From assembly GCA_910574195.1 (NCBI GenBank), contig CAJTBF010000004.1:124001-188000 (forward strand): a stretch of DNA of 64,000 nucleotides. The letters run 5' to 3'. The stretch comes from Lachnospiraceae bacterium. Lineage in GTDB: Bacteria > Bacillota > Clostridia > Lachnospirales > Lachnospiraceae. Both the position numbers and the translations under genes were made by a program. The notes below the pieces were generated by a model, which did not search any database, was not told where the DNA came from, and saw only the letters and a list, made by a program, of their open reading frames with translations. Numbering within the stretch: position 1 is the stretch's first letter; each line of letters opens with the position of its first letter. Positions 46,644 to 55,446 of this stretch are shown here, piece after piece.

Positions 46644-47984
46644 TTACACTTTTATCACTTTCCGCAGCATCCACAGACAGAGCAAATTAGGAATTGCCAT
46701 ACATGCATTAAACAGATCCGACAAATTCCACACCATATCCAGAGACCAGACGGCACCAAAATACACTGCCAGGACATACAGCCCCCGATACCAGACCATG
46801 CCGCGGCCCTTCCAGAGATAGTGAACCGCACATTCCCCATAATAGCTCCACCCGATAATCGTTGCAAAAGCAAACAAAATCAAGGCCGCCGAGAGAAGAA
46901 AACTTCCGTTTAAAAAAGGGCTCCACCAAGCTTCTCCGTCCCCGGCCTTCATTGCGGAAAAAGCAAGAAAACAAAGCCGGTCTGCCGATGCATCCAAAAA
47001 CACTTCCGGCTGGCGCAGCATGCTGCTGACAATGGCAATTCCGGTCACCGCACACATCACTACCGTATCCCAGAAGGTTCCGGTCATGGAAACCAGCCCC
47101 TGCTGTTCCGGCGGCAGGGTATGCGCCGCCGCGGCCGCCATAGGAACGGAACCCAAACCGGCCTCGTTGGTAAACAGTCCACGGGAAATTCCTGCGCGCA
47201 TTCCCAGAGCAACTGCCGTTCCGGCGATACCTCCAACCACCGAACGGGAGGTAAACGCAGAGCAGACAATCACGCGCAGTGTCTCCGGCAGGACGCTTCG
47301 ATTCATCCAGAGCAAAAGCACACAGCCGCCCAGATAGAATATACTCATAAAGGGGACCAGCCAGGTACAGATTTTCATAATCTGTCTGGCGCCGCCCCAT
47401 ATCACCACTCCCACCAGAACGGCAGTCAGCACTCCCACCAGCCTGGGAGAGATACGAACCTGCTCTGTCATCGCCGCCGCGATCGAATGGGACTGGACAC
47501 TGCTTCCCATTCCCAGGGAAACCAGAATGACGGATACTGCAAAAAGAAGAGCGGCACTTTTTTGCTGCAGCACATGTTCCATCACATACATGGGACCACC
47601 CCGATAAGAACCGTCTTTCTGCCGTACCCGAAATCGGGCGGACAGATAGCATTCTGCATAGCAGGTTGCAATCCCCAGAAGTCCGGTAAGCCAGCACCAA
47701 AATACCGCGCCGGGGCCTCCGATTGCAATAGCCGTGGAGATTCCAATGATATTCCCCGTCCCAATCGTCGCCGCCAGCGCCGTGGAGAGAGCCGCAAAAG
47801 GAGAGGCCGTCCCGCTTCCCCTGGACTCCTTCGAAAAACTCAGACGGATCCCCTGAAAGATTTTTCTCTGGATAAAATGAAGATGAAATGTAAAATAAAT
47901 ATGCGTCCCCAGCAGGAGCACCAGCATCGGAAAACTCCACAGATACTCCTGCAGGGACTGTACTGCCGAAGAAATTACAGACAT
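46644..47984 (-). CDS. Sodium:alanine/glycine symporter (AGCS family)
   Basis: A 446-residue membrane transporter with about ten helices. Family blocks present: AALSTALAATIGTGNIIGISTAIAIGGPGAVFW, VLVGVVIWGGARQIMKI, GLFTNEAGLGSVPMAAAAAHT. It imports alanine or glycine with sodium. First gene of the run alsT-moaC-prmA-rsmE-nifS-thiI. Its ribosome site (GCAGGT next to the ATG) is poor. Confidence 0.94.
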   Translation of the reverse strand: MSVISSAVQSLQEYLWSFPMLVLLLGTHIYFTFHLHFIQRKIFQGIRLSFSKESRGSGTASPFAALSTALAATIGTGNIIGISTAIAIGGPGAVFWCWLTGLLGIATCYAECYLSARFRVRQKDGSYRGGPMYVMEHVLQQKSAALLFAVSVILVSLGMGSSVQSHSIAAAMTEQVRISPRLVGVLTAVLVGVVIWGGARQIMKICTWLVPFMSIFYLGGCVLLLWMNRSVLPETLRVIVCSAFTSRSVVGGIAGTAVALGMRAGISRGLFTNEAGLGSVPMAAAAAHTLPPEQQGLVSMTGTFWDTVVMCAVTGIAIVSSMLRQPEVFLDASADRLCFLAFSAMKAGDGEAWWSPFLNGSFLLSAALILFAFATIIGWSYYGECAVHYLWKGRGMVWYRGLYVLAVYFGAVWSLDMVWNLSDLFNACMAIPNLLCLWMLRKVIKV

Positions 47985-48056
47985 ACCTGCACCCGGAAAA
48001 TATTTATCACCACATTATATGGACGTTTTTCCAGAGTTATGCCAGGGCATGCCGAT

Positions 48057-48081
48057 GACGGGAATGAATTTTCAAACACGC
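48057..48081. repeat. Dispersed 25-bp repeat, copy 2
   Basis: Exact reverse complement of 36524-36548. The flanks form a 7-bp stem, GGGCATG with CACGCCC (GGGCGTG / CATGCCC on the minus strand, one G-U). It lies upstream of alsT, in the gap to the ABC exporter genes. Confidence 0.7.
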
Positions 48082-48169
48082 CCTGACGTTCCTACTACTG
48101 CCTTAACGCCCGGTCTGAAACACCGGACGCCACGCCCCGGACGCTGTGCAAAACTATATGAAAACCAAC

Positions 48170-50014
48170 TTACGCACAGTTGGTCGTCTTCTCAAACTGC
48201 GCCTGATACAACTCCGCATAGAATCCGCCTTTTTCCAGCAATTCCTCATGGGTTCCCTGTTCTACAATATCGCCCTCTTTCATCACCAGAATAAGGTCTG
48301 CATCCCGGATTGTGGACAACCGGTGCGCAATCACAAAGCTGGTTCTTCCTTTCATCAGCGTATCCATGGCTTTCTGTATCTGGATCTCTGTCCGGGTATC
48401 TACGGAACTGGTCGCCTCATCCAGAATCAGAATTCTGGGATCCGCAAGAATGGCCCTGGCAATGGTCAGAAGCTGCTTCTGTCCCTGGGACACATTGGTG
48501 GCCTCCTCATTCAGTTCCATATCATATCCTCCCGGAAGTGTCTGCACAAACCGATGCACTCTGGCCGCTTTGGCCGCCGCAATGATTTCTTCCTCCGTGG
48601 CGTCCAGTTTTCCATAGCGGATATTATCGCGGATCGTACCATGGAACAGCCAGGTATCCTGCAGAACCATCCCGAACATCTGCCGAATTTCATTTCGGTG
48701 AAATTCTTTGATATCATACCCGTCAATTAGAATCGCACCGGCATTCACATCATAAAACCGCATCAGCAGCTTTACCATGGTCGTCTTTCCGGCTCCGGTG
48801 GGACCCACAATGGCAATCTTCTGCCCTTCTTCTACTTTGGCAGAAAAATCATGAATGATCATCCGATCCGGACGATATCCGAATTGTACATGCGCAAAAG
48901 ATACATTTCCCTTCAGATCTTTCACAGACGCCGTATCCGCCGCCGTCTGATCCTCTTCTTCCTCCTCCAGGAATTCAAACACCCGCTCCGATGCCGCCGC
49001 CGTGGACTGCAGCATATTGGCCACCTGTGCAATCTGCTGAATCGGCTGGGTAAAATTCCGCACATACTGGGTAAAGGACTGAATATCTCCCACCTCAATC
49101 ACACGCTTCATGGCCAGATACCCTCCCAGCACCGCCACTCCCACATAGCCCAGATTTCCCACAAACTGCATAATCGGCATCATCATACCGGAAAGGAACT
49201 GCGACTTCCATGCCGAATCATATAATTTCTGGTTTGTTTCCTCAAAAACCCGGATCATTTCTTCTTCTTTGCCGAATGCCTTTACAATATTATGTCCGGC
49301 ATAGACCTCTTCCACTTGTCCGTTTACATTTCCAAGGAATTCCTGCTGTCCGCGGAAATACTTCTGTGACTTGCCCATAATCAGAGAAATCATGGAAACC
49401 GAAACCGGCAGCATCAGCAGGGCAACCACCGTCAACAGAGGACTGATGGACAACATCATCACCAGTACGCCGATCATCTGCGTCACAGAAGTGATCATCT
49501 GCGTCGCACTTTGATTCAGACTCTGTCCCAATGTATCCACATCGTTCGTCACGCGGGACAATACTTCCCCGTAGGTCGTTTTATCAAAATAGGCCATGGG
49601 AAGCCGATGGATCTTCTCGGAAATTTCTTTTCGAAAATGATAGGTTGTTTTCTGGGAAATCCCGGTCATCAGATATCCCTGCACAAAGGAAAACAGCGCG
49701 CTGATCACATAAAGTACAAGTGTCAGCAAAAGAATCTGTCCGATTCGTTCAAAATTCATGCCGCCATTTCCGGACACCCGATTCACCAGACCATTGAAAA
49801 TCTCCGTGGTAGCTTTCCCCAGAATCTTCGGCCCTACAATGTGAAACACCGTGCTTCCCACCGCAAAGATCACGACAAACACCATCTGTATTTTATAAAA
49901 ACTCAGATGATGCATCAATTTTCGGATGGTGCCTTTAAAATCTTTTGCCTTTTCCCCGGGCTGTATGCCGTGTCCTCTTCCCATATGGCCTCTTCTTCTA
50001 CTTTCTCCTGCCAT
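48170..50014 (-). CDS. ABC exporter half-transporter, catalytic-site partner
   Basis: A 614-residue membrane-ATPase fusion: six helices (residues ~40-330), then the nucleotide domain with Walker A GPTGAGKTT, signature NVSQGQKQ, Walker B ILILDEATSSVD (catalytic Glu present) and H-loop VIAHRLSTI. Its partner at 49998 has a degenerate Walker B, so the two form a heterodimer of the LmrCD/BmrCD/TM287-288 kind with one full ATP site. The ATG at 50014 follows AAGGAGGA and overlaps the partner by 17 bases. Substrates are probably drugs or lipids. Confidence 0.93.
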   Translation of the reverse strand: MAGESRRRGHMGRGHGIQPGEKAKDFKGTIRKLMHHLSFYKIQMVFVVIFAVGSTVFHIVGPKILGKATTEIFNGLVNRVSGNGGMNFERIGQILLLTLVLYVISALFSFVQGYLMTGISQKTTYHFRKEISEKIHRLPMAYFDKTTYGEVLSRVTNDVDTLGQSLNQSATQMITSVTQMIGVLVMMLSISPLLTVVALLMLPVSVSMISLIMGKSQKYFRGQQEFLGNVNGQVEEVYAGHNIVKAFGKEEEMIRVFEETNQKLYDSAWKSQFLSGMMMPIMQFVGNLGYVGVAVLGGYLAMKRVIEVGDIQSFTQYVRNFTQPIQQIAQVANMLQSTAAASERVFEFLEEEEEDQTAADTASVKDLKGNVSFAHVQFGYRPDRMIIHDFSAKVEEGQKIAIVGPTGAGKTTMVKLLMRFYDVNAGAILIDGYDIKEFHRNEIRQMFGMVLQDTWLFHGTIRDNIRYGKLDATEEEIIAAAKAARVHRFVQTLPGGYDMELNEEATNVSQGQKQLLTIARAILADPRILILDEATSSVDTRTEIQIQKAMDTLMKGRTSFVIAHRLSTIRDADLILVMKEGDIVEQGTHEELLEKGGFYAELYQAQFEKTTNCA

Positions 50015-52316
50015 CGCTCGTTTCCTCCTTTCCTTCCTCCGCCCTTTCCGGCAGATTCTGTTTCTTCCCGGGCACACTCTTCTTTTCTTTTTCCCCGGCG
50101 CTGCAGTCAAAACGCAGTTCTTCCTCCGACAACTGGGATTCTGCAATCTGCCGGTAAACCTCGCATTCCTGCAGCAGCTGACGGTGCGTCCCCATACCGG
50201 CAATCCTGCCTTCATCCAGTACCAGAATCTGTTCCGCATGCAGAATCGTGCTGATTCGCTGCGCCACAATCAATACCACGCTGTTTTCTGTCTGTTCTTT
50301 CAGCGCCCGGCGCAATGCCACATCCGTCTTATAATCCAACGCCGAAAAACTATCGTCAAACAAGAAGATATCCGGGTGCTTCGCAATGGCCCGTGCAATA
50401 GACAAACGCTGCTTCTGGCCTCCGGATACATTCGCGCCACCCTGAGAGATGGCACTGTCGTACTTCTCCCGCTTCGTCTCAATAAACTCCGCTGCCTGGG
50501 CAATTTCCGCCGCCCTTTCCATGGTTTCTTTACTTCCTTTGGAATTTCCAAACAAAATATTCGATGCGATGGTCCCGGAAAACAGAACGCCTTTTTGAGG
50601 CACATACCCCAGGCGCTCCCTCAGGTCTTTTTGCCGGAGATTGCGGATATCGACACCATCCAGTGTAATTCTCCCTTCCGTCACGTCGTAAAAGCGGGGA
50701 ATCAGATTAAGCAGGGTAGATTTTCCGCTCCCGGTGCTTCCTATGATCGCCGTCGTCTCCCCCGGACAAAGCGTAAATGAGATATCATGCAGTACCTCTT
50801 CCTCCGCGCCCGGATAGCGGAAAGATACATGGTCAAATACAAGCATTCCGTTCGCTTTCCCTGAAAGTGTCTCCGGCTCCCGGGGATCGTGAATCTGTGT
50901 TTCACTGGTCAAAATCTCATCCACACGGTCCGCCGACACCGCTGCACGGGGCAGCATAATTGAAATCATACACAGCATCAGAAAGCCCATAATAATCTGC
51001 ATGGTATACTGGATAAATGCCATCATATCCCCTACCTGCATCTGTCCCTCCTGAACCCCATGAGCTCCTACCCAGACAATCAATACGGAAATACCGTTCA
51101 TAATCACCATCATCACCGGCATCATAAAGGTCATGGCACGATTGACAAATAAATTGGTTCTGGTCAGATCCTGATTTGCCAGATCAAACCGTTTTTCCTC
51201 GTGCTTTTGGGTACTGAATGCACGAATGACGGAAAGTCCGGTTAAGATTTCCCTGGATACCAGATTCAGCCGATCCACCAATTTCTGCATTTTCTTAAAT
51301 TTGGGCATAGCCACCACAAAGAGCAGCAAAATGACCAGACCAATTAAAACCACCGCCAGTGCAATGATCCAGGACATGGATACATTTGTCTGAAAAACCT
51401 GATAGATACCACCCGCCGCCAGAATCGGCGCATAAAGTACCATGCGAAGCAGCATCACCATCAACATCTGAATCTGCTGGATATCATTTGTGCTTCGGGT
51501 AATCAAAGAAGCCGTGGAAAAACGGTCGAATTCATGGTTGGAAAACCCTACTACTTTACGGAATACCTTTCCACGAAGATCCCGCCCTGCCGCTGCTCCT
51601 ACTCTGGATGCCAGAAGTCCTACCAGAACGCTTGCCGCCATTCCCAGAAAGGCCAGTGCAATCATGGTGCCGCCTGTGGAAAGCAGATAGCGAAACTGCA
51701 GACGGTCCATATCCATTCCCAGTTCCTGATACGCCGTTTTTACATAAGATACGGCCGCCTGTTCCAGAATCATTTCGGGAAGTTCCACCATCTGTCCGCG
51801 TATGGACTCCAGCATCCCCTCCATCTGTTCCCTGGGAAGCAGCCGCAGCATTTCAAAAACGTCCGCGCCCTCCGGCAGCATTTCTGCAGAGGCACTATGA
51901 AAAAGCTGTTCCCTGATCTGCTGCGTCTCTTCACTGTCCGAGGCAAATCCCTGCACCAGCATCATGGGCAGTTCCAGGATATCACATAATTCCTCATACC
52001 CCTCTGTTTCTTCCTCCACGCTCTCTTTGAGAGCATAAACTTCTCTCTCATACTGTTCCGTTTCTTTTTCATAAGCATCCAACACTTTCTGCCTCTCTTC
52101 GGGATCCGGAACAAAAAGCAGGATCCGCTCCATCCCCTCCACGGAAAGTACCTTTGGGATTGTCTCCTGAATCCCGCCCTGCTGAATTCCCACATTCACA
52201 ATATCCGAGGTATAAGCCGGCAGAGAAAGATCGCAATATGCCTGCACCATCAGTACCACAAACACCGCAAGCACGGTCCTCCAATACATTCCCAGATATT
52301 TCAATAACTTCCGCAT
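49998..52316 (-). CDS. ABC exporter half-transporter with degenerate ATP site
   Basis: A 772-residue half-transporter. After helix 1 (residues ~14-32) comes an acidic ~180-residue extracytoplasmic insert, then five helices and the nucleotide domain. Walker A is GSTGSGKST, the signature NVSGGQKQR is perfect, but Walker B ends FLFDDSFSALD (Asp for the catalytic Glu) and the switch position is Gln (VAQRIST), the mark of the degenerate partner in heterodimeric exporters. A charged ~45-residue tail follows. It starts 21 bases after the UDG gene and probably shares its operon. Confidence 0.93.
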   Translation of the reverse strand: MRKLLKYLGMYWRTVLAVFVVLMVQAYCDLSLPAYTSDIVNVGIQQGGIQETIPKVLSVEGMERILLFVPDPEERQKVLDAYEKETEQYEREVYALKESVEEETEGYEELCDILELPMMLVQGFASDSEETQQIREQLFHSASAEMLPEGADVFEMLRLLPREQMEGMLESIRGQMVELPEMILEQAAVSYVKTAYQELGMDMDRLQFRYLLSTGGTMIALAFLGMAASVLVGLLASRVGAAAGRDLRGKVFRKVVGFSNHEFDRFSTASLITRSTNDIQQIQMLMVMLLRMVLYAPILAAGGIYQVFQTNVSMSWIIALAVVLIGLVILLLFVVAMPKFKKMQKLVDRLNLVSREILTGLSVIRAFSTQKHEEKRFDLANQDLTRTNLFVNRAMTFMMPVMMVIMNGISVLIVWVGAHGVQEGQMQVGDMMAFIQYTMQIIMGFLMLCMISIMLPRAAVSADRVDEILTSETQIHDPREPETLSGKANGMLVFDHVSFRYPGAEEEVLHDISFTLCPGETTAIIGSTGSGKSTLLNLIPRFYDVTEGRITLDGVDIRNLRQKDLRERLGYVPQKGVLFSGTIASNILFGNSKGSKETMERAAEIAQAAEFIETKREKYDSAISQGGANVSGGQKQRLSIARAIAKHPDIFLFDDSFSALDYKTDVALRRALKEQTENSVVLIVAQRISTILHAEQILVLDEGRIAGMGTHRQLLQECEVYRQIAESQLSEEELRFDCSAGEKEKKSVPGKKQNLPERAEEGKEETSDGRRK

Positions 52317-52337
52317 ATTACGTCTCCTTTCCGGATG

Positions 52338-52901
52338 CTAATACTCAACTGCTAATTCCTCCCGTTTTCGTACAATCTCACGAAAATCTCTTTTTGTAAT
52401 CTCCAGCTTGGACGGATCCCGCAAGATCGCCGACGGATGATAGACGGCAGTCATCGCACAATCCTTTTGATACGTCCAGGTGCCATGCTGCCGGGTGATT
52501 TTGAAATCCGGAGAAATAATCCGCTGTGCGGCAACGCGTCCCAGACAAACGATAATCTTTGGTTTTAGCAGAAATGTTTCATATTTCAAATAGGGGAAAC
52601 AAGATTCTTTTTCCTCTTCTTTTGGATTCCGGTTTCCCGGCGGATGACATTTCAAAATATTGGTAATATAAATCTCTTCCCTTCTCAGGGAACAATCTTC
52701 CAAAAGTTCATCCAGTATTCGCCCGGAGCGTCCGACAAACGGAAGTCCCTTCAAATCCTCCTGTTCCCCCGGCGCTTCCGCAATCAGCATGATATCCGCA
52801 TTATGATCCCCCCGGCCCATGACGGGCAGATGTCTTGTCTGACTTAAAGGGCAATGAGAACAGGCGGCAATATGTTGTTCGATATCATTCCATGTATACA
52901 T
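52338..52901 (-). CDS. Family 4-type uracil-DNA glycosylase
   Basis: A 187-residue Fe-S uracil-DNA glycosylase. Cluster cysteines appear in CSHCPL and in KCHPPGNRNP and ESCFPYL; motif A is AEAPGEQEDLKGLPFVGRSG and motif B YHPSAILRDP. It removes uracil from DNA. It is followed closely by the ABC exporter pair. AAAGGAG lies about 6 bases before the start. A terminator 37 bases upstream isolates it from the structured region at 53 kb. Confidence 0.92.
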   Translation of the reverse strand: MYTWNDIEQHIAACSHCPLSQTRHLPVMGRGDHNADIMLIAEAPGEQEDLKGLPFVGRSGRILDELLEDCSLRREEIYITNILKCHPPGNRNPKEEEKESCFPYLKYETFLLKPKIIVCLGRVAAQRIISPDFKITRQHGTWTYQKDCAMTAVYHPSAILRDPSKLEITKRDFREIVRKREELAVEY

Positions 52902-52937
52902 AAGTATTTACTCCTTTGACCTTTTTTGTACAAAAAA

Positions 52938-52966
52938 CAAAAAAATTCCTGCAGAAACACTGCAGG
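52938..52966 (-). terminator. Intrinsic terminator not linked to a gene
   Basis: On the minus strand CCTGCAG, five-base loop, CTGCAGG, then AATTTTTTTG. No gene ends before it; the nearest upstream minus gene ends at 53526. It therefore implies a non-coding transcript from the 53.0-53.3 kb region. Confidence 0.85.
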
Positions 52967-53048
52967 CGCTGCTTCATACGATGTATGATCTCTTTCCTTT
53001 TTATTCTGTTTTTCTGATCTTATACTTTTCCCGGTTTTCGCTTTATAT

Positions 53049-53220
53049 TTTATACCGGATTTCGGACGCCACGCAAAGCGCCAGTTCGTATTGTTCATTC
53101 CGCAAATTGATATTGTGAGGGCAACATCATGCAAAAAGTAGTGCTCGGATACGACTGACCTAACATCGTGTGAACCTCTCCCAGACATCATTCCGTAAGC
53201 TTCCTCTATCCGGTATAAAA
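53049..53220 (-). ncRNA. Candidate structured non-coding RNA
   Basis: On the minus strand TTTTATACCGGAT (53208-53220) and ATCCGGTATAAAA (53049-53061) form a perfect 13-bp closing stem around ~146 bases. Inside, GTCAGTCGTAT pairs with ATACGA-A-CTGGC (one bulge) and TGATGTTG with CAATATCA around a 6-base loop. The plan of closing stem, large bubble, and apical stem-loops in ~170 bases recalls 6S RNA, but no sequence motif proves it. A terminator lies ~85 bases downstream and TATACT near 53291 may be its -10. Identity is unproven. Confidence 0.45.
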
Positions 53221-53525
53221 TCAATGTAAAACAATGGGAACCCGCGTCTCCCAATCTGGAATATCCCTTTTTATAAATTGAGTTCAGTATAACGCAAAAC
53301 AAAATTTTCTGCTACCAATTTCATGATATTTATATCAAAATTCAAACATGATCTCCTGCAAATCGCCCTTTTATTTTCCTGCCGCAGTCTCCGCAGCATG
53401 ACAGTCGTTACTTTTCATACCCGCGCCGTGCACTCTGCATCTCCACAAAGGACATCCTGTAATTCCCAATGCGGCATGTATCTTTCATCGCCAGGCAGCA
53501 ACGTGCATGGAATCATAAGAACGCT

Positions 53526-54722
53526 TTACGCTTCATTCCTTGACATAAAGCCGCTTTCTTTATATCTGTCCCGATACTGCTTTGGGGTCATATTCATATA
53601 CCGCTTGAAGACACTGCCAAAATGGCTCTGGGAATGGAAACACATCAGATTGCTGATTTCCGACAGACTTGCCTGTGAGTAACGCAGAAGATTCGCTGCA
53701 CGTTCCACACGGAACTTCTGTATGTAATCCTGCACACTCATTCCCATATCCTGGTGAAACACCCTGGACAGGTGTCCCTGACTGATTCCGATTGCTTCAG
53801 CCACATCTTCCAGATGAATTTTTCGTTGATAATTCCTATGAATATATTCTTTACACTGTTCCGTGTAACTTGTGGAAATACGCCCACTCTTCATCCCTGC
53901 AACAACTCTGGCAAACTCATACACGGCTTTACAGCTCCACTCCGTCAGTCCTTCCGGACTTCCCGCTCTGTCAATCCTGCCCATGTATACATCACTCATG
54001 CGCAGAACCCGAACAGGGGAGGCCCCGCCTGCGATTGCCTCCCTGGCAGATAACGCCACAAAAGCAATTGCCACATTCTTATAATATGCCGTTTGCTTTT
54101 TGGTATGACTGCCTGTGCCATCCATTATCATACTCATCCGCTGCTGTGCCTCGGACGCCCTTCCGCCGCGCACACATTCCATCACGAAACATTCCTCCTG
54201 GTAAGTATGATGATAATGTTCCTCTTCAAACGGATGAATCTCCTGAATCTGTTCCTCTTCCAGTCCGTTGCTTCTGTTTCCAAGTGCATTTATCTCAAAA
54301 AGTGCAGCGATATCTACGGCCGTTTCGAATTCCAATTCATATAGAAATCCTGCAAAAGTCAGCATCCGAAGAAGCGTTGTCCGCATAGGACAATTTTCTT
54401 CTCCTTCGGGTATATGATACGCTTTCTGAAACCGATGCAGCTGTACATAATCCAGCTCTCCTGTGCAGACCGGACCAATCAGATAAAATCCTTCCCTGGC
54501 TTTTACACAGATAAAGTACATCTGGTATTCATCTTTGTAAATAACCGGCAAACTTTGCCGTGCACATTGTTCCATCAACTTTCGATTCAAAAACGGGGCA
54601 TGTAAAAAAGGACTCTCTTCCTCCGAAAATGTACCGAAACTCTGCAGCTTTTGCTCCCTGCCCCTGGTGAAAAAAATCGGGGTTCCCCATAGAAACTCTA
54701 TCTTTTTCATCAGTTCTGACAT
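53526..54722 (-). CDS. AraC-family transcriptional regulator
   Basis: A 398-residue regulator. The C-terminal ~100 residues are an AraC double helix-turn-helix (HLEDVAEAIGISQGHLSRVFHQDMGMSVQDYIQKFRVERAANLL, SEISNLMCFHSQSHFGSVFKRYMNMTPKQYRD). The N-terminal ~290 residues are an uncharacterised sensor-like region seen in similar Lachnospiraceae proteins. It has its own promoter. No obvious target gene is adjacent; thioredoxin lies upstream in the same direction but has its own promoter and terminator. Confidence 0.9.
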   Translation of the reverse strand: MSELMKKIEFLWGTPIFFTRGREQKLQSFGTFSEEESPFLHAPFLNRKLMEQCARQSLPVIYKDEYQMYFICVKAREGFYLIGPVCTGELDYVQLHRFQKAYHIPEGEENCPMRTTLLRMLTFAGFLYELEFETAVDIAALFEINALGNRSNGLEEEQIQEIHPFEEEHYHHTYQEECFVMECVRGGRASEAQQRMSMIMDGTGSHTKKQTAYYKNVAIAFVALSAREAIAGGASPVRVLRMSDVYMGRIDRAGSPEGLTEWSCKAVYEFARVVAGMKSGRISTSYTEQCKEYIHRNYQRKIHLEDVAEAIGISQGHLSRVFHQDMGMSVQDYIQKFRVERAANLLRYSQASLSEISNLMCFHSQSHFGSVFKRYMNMTPKQYRDRYKESGFMSRNEA

Positions 54723-54863
54723 TCGTGCTTTCCCCCCTTACCTCCTAAATGTAGTGATTGTGTTCACCCACTTCGGATGTAATTCTGATCGCAGTCCAGC
54801 CAAAATAAGATACAGCGAAGCGGATACAAAAGGCTAAACTGCAGCTAATTTTTCTCAGATATT

Positions 54864-54892
54864 ATATTAGCAAAATCTGTCGGATGTTGCAA
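54864..54892 (-). promoter_or_regulatory. Promoter for the AraC-type gene
   Basis: On the minus strand TTGCAA (54887-54892), 17 bases, TAATAT (54864-54869), giving a leader of about 135 bases. Confidence 0.55.
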
Positions 54893-54911
54893 GATAAAAT
54901 TACGGCCCGGT

Positions 54912-54956
54912 AACCTGTAAACGTTCAGCGCATTCCTGAACCGTGAAAAATAACGA
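54912..54956. repeat. Partial MITE-family copy
   Basis: Read on the minus strand, GTTATTTTTCACGG is followed by TTCAGGAATGCGCTG, which matches the left end of the element at 41217 at all but three positions. The other end is not clearly present. It abuts the trxA terminator. Confidence 0.6.
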
Positions 54957-54975
54957 ATAAAACCCGTTATTTTAA
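54947..54975 (-). terminator. trxA terminator
   Basis: On the minus strand AAAATAACG, nine bases, CGTTATTTTT; the stem starts at the trxA stop codon, and its right arm is the end of the repeat copy at 54912-54956. Confidence 0.6.
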
Positions 54976-55275
54976 TAATTCCAGCACTGCGCTTTTAGGC
55001 TTTGCCCCCAAATCTTTTTTGGACACTTCCCCGTTTTTAAACACAATAAATGTTGGAATGCTCATTACGCCGTATTTTTGTGCAATCTCCATATTTTCAT
55101 CAATATTCAGCTTCCCGACTTTTACATCTGTCACTTCCCCTGCAATCTCCTCGATGATCGGCGCCATCATTTTACAAGGCCCGCACCAGTCCGCATAAAA
55201 ATCTACCAGCACGGGTTTCTCACACTGCAATACTTCCTGTTCAAAATTTTCTGTAGTAATCTTTAATACTGCCAT
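54967..55275 (-). CDS. trxA: Thioredoxin
   Basis: A 102-residue thioredoxin with the active site WCGPC (C31, C34), DFYADWCGPCKMMAP and the cis-proline in MSIPTFIVF. It reduces protein disulfides. The ATG at 55275 follows GGAGGA by about 9 bases. A promoter lies at 55404-55431, leaving a ~120-base leader with complementary TGTCCGG / CCGGACA segments. No thioredoxin reductase is adjacent. Confidence 0.96.
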   Translation of the reverse strand: MAVLKITTENFEQEVLQCEKPVLVDFYADWCGPCKMMAPIIEEIAGEVTDVKVGKLNIDENMEIAQKYGVMSIPTFIVFKNGEVSKKDLGAKPKSAVLELLK

Positions 55276-55403
55276 ATTCTTTTCCTCCTCTTCCCGTAAC
55301 ATCTCCTTGTCCGGGTATCTTCTGTCCGGTACGCGCTGCATAAACTTACCAGCGGACACTGTCCCACGAGAAATCGCCTCCGGACACTTCTTCTGCTATT
55401 TTT

Positions 55404-55431
55404 ATTATATCCATTTTCTTTCGCTTTACAA
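55404..55431 (-). promoter_or_regulatory. Promoter for trxA
   Basis: On the minus strand TTGTAA (55426-55431), 16 bases, TATAAT (55404-55409). Confidence 0.6.
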
Positions 55432-55446
55432 GAGATTTTACAGATT

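Larger units (their letters stand above)
52902..53525. other. Gene-free region upstream of UDG
   Basis: More than 600 bases without a credible gene. It contains a minus-strand terminator (52938-52966), a structured-RNA candidate (53049-53220) and GTTACTTTTCA at 53407-53417, identical to the first 11 bases of the MITE-like terminal repeat. The open frame 52844-53302 (minus) runs through all of these and is rejected. Confidence 0.55.

Noticed and set aside
52844-53302. 152-codon open frame through the 53-kb region
   Set aside because: It runs through a terminator, a long RNA stem and the start of the UDG gene, with no ribosome site or family pattern.
53407-53480. Full MITE-like element near 53.4 kb
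   Set aside because: Only the first 11 bases of one terminal repeat are present; no matching second end or flanking duplication was found.
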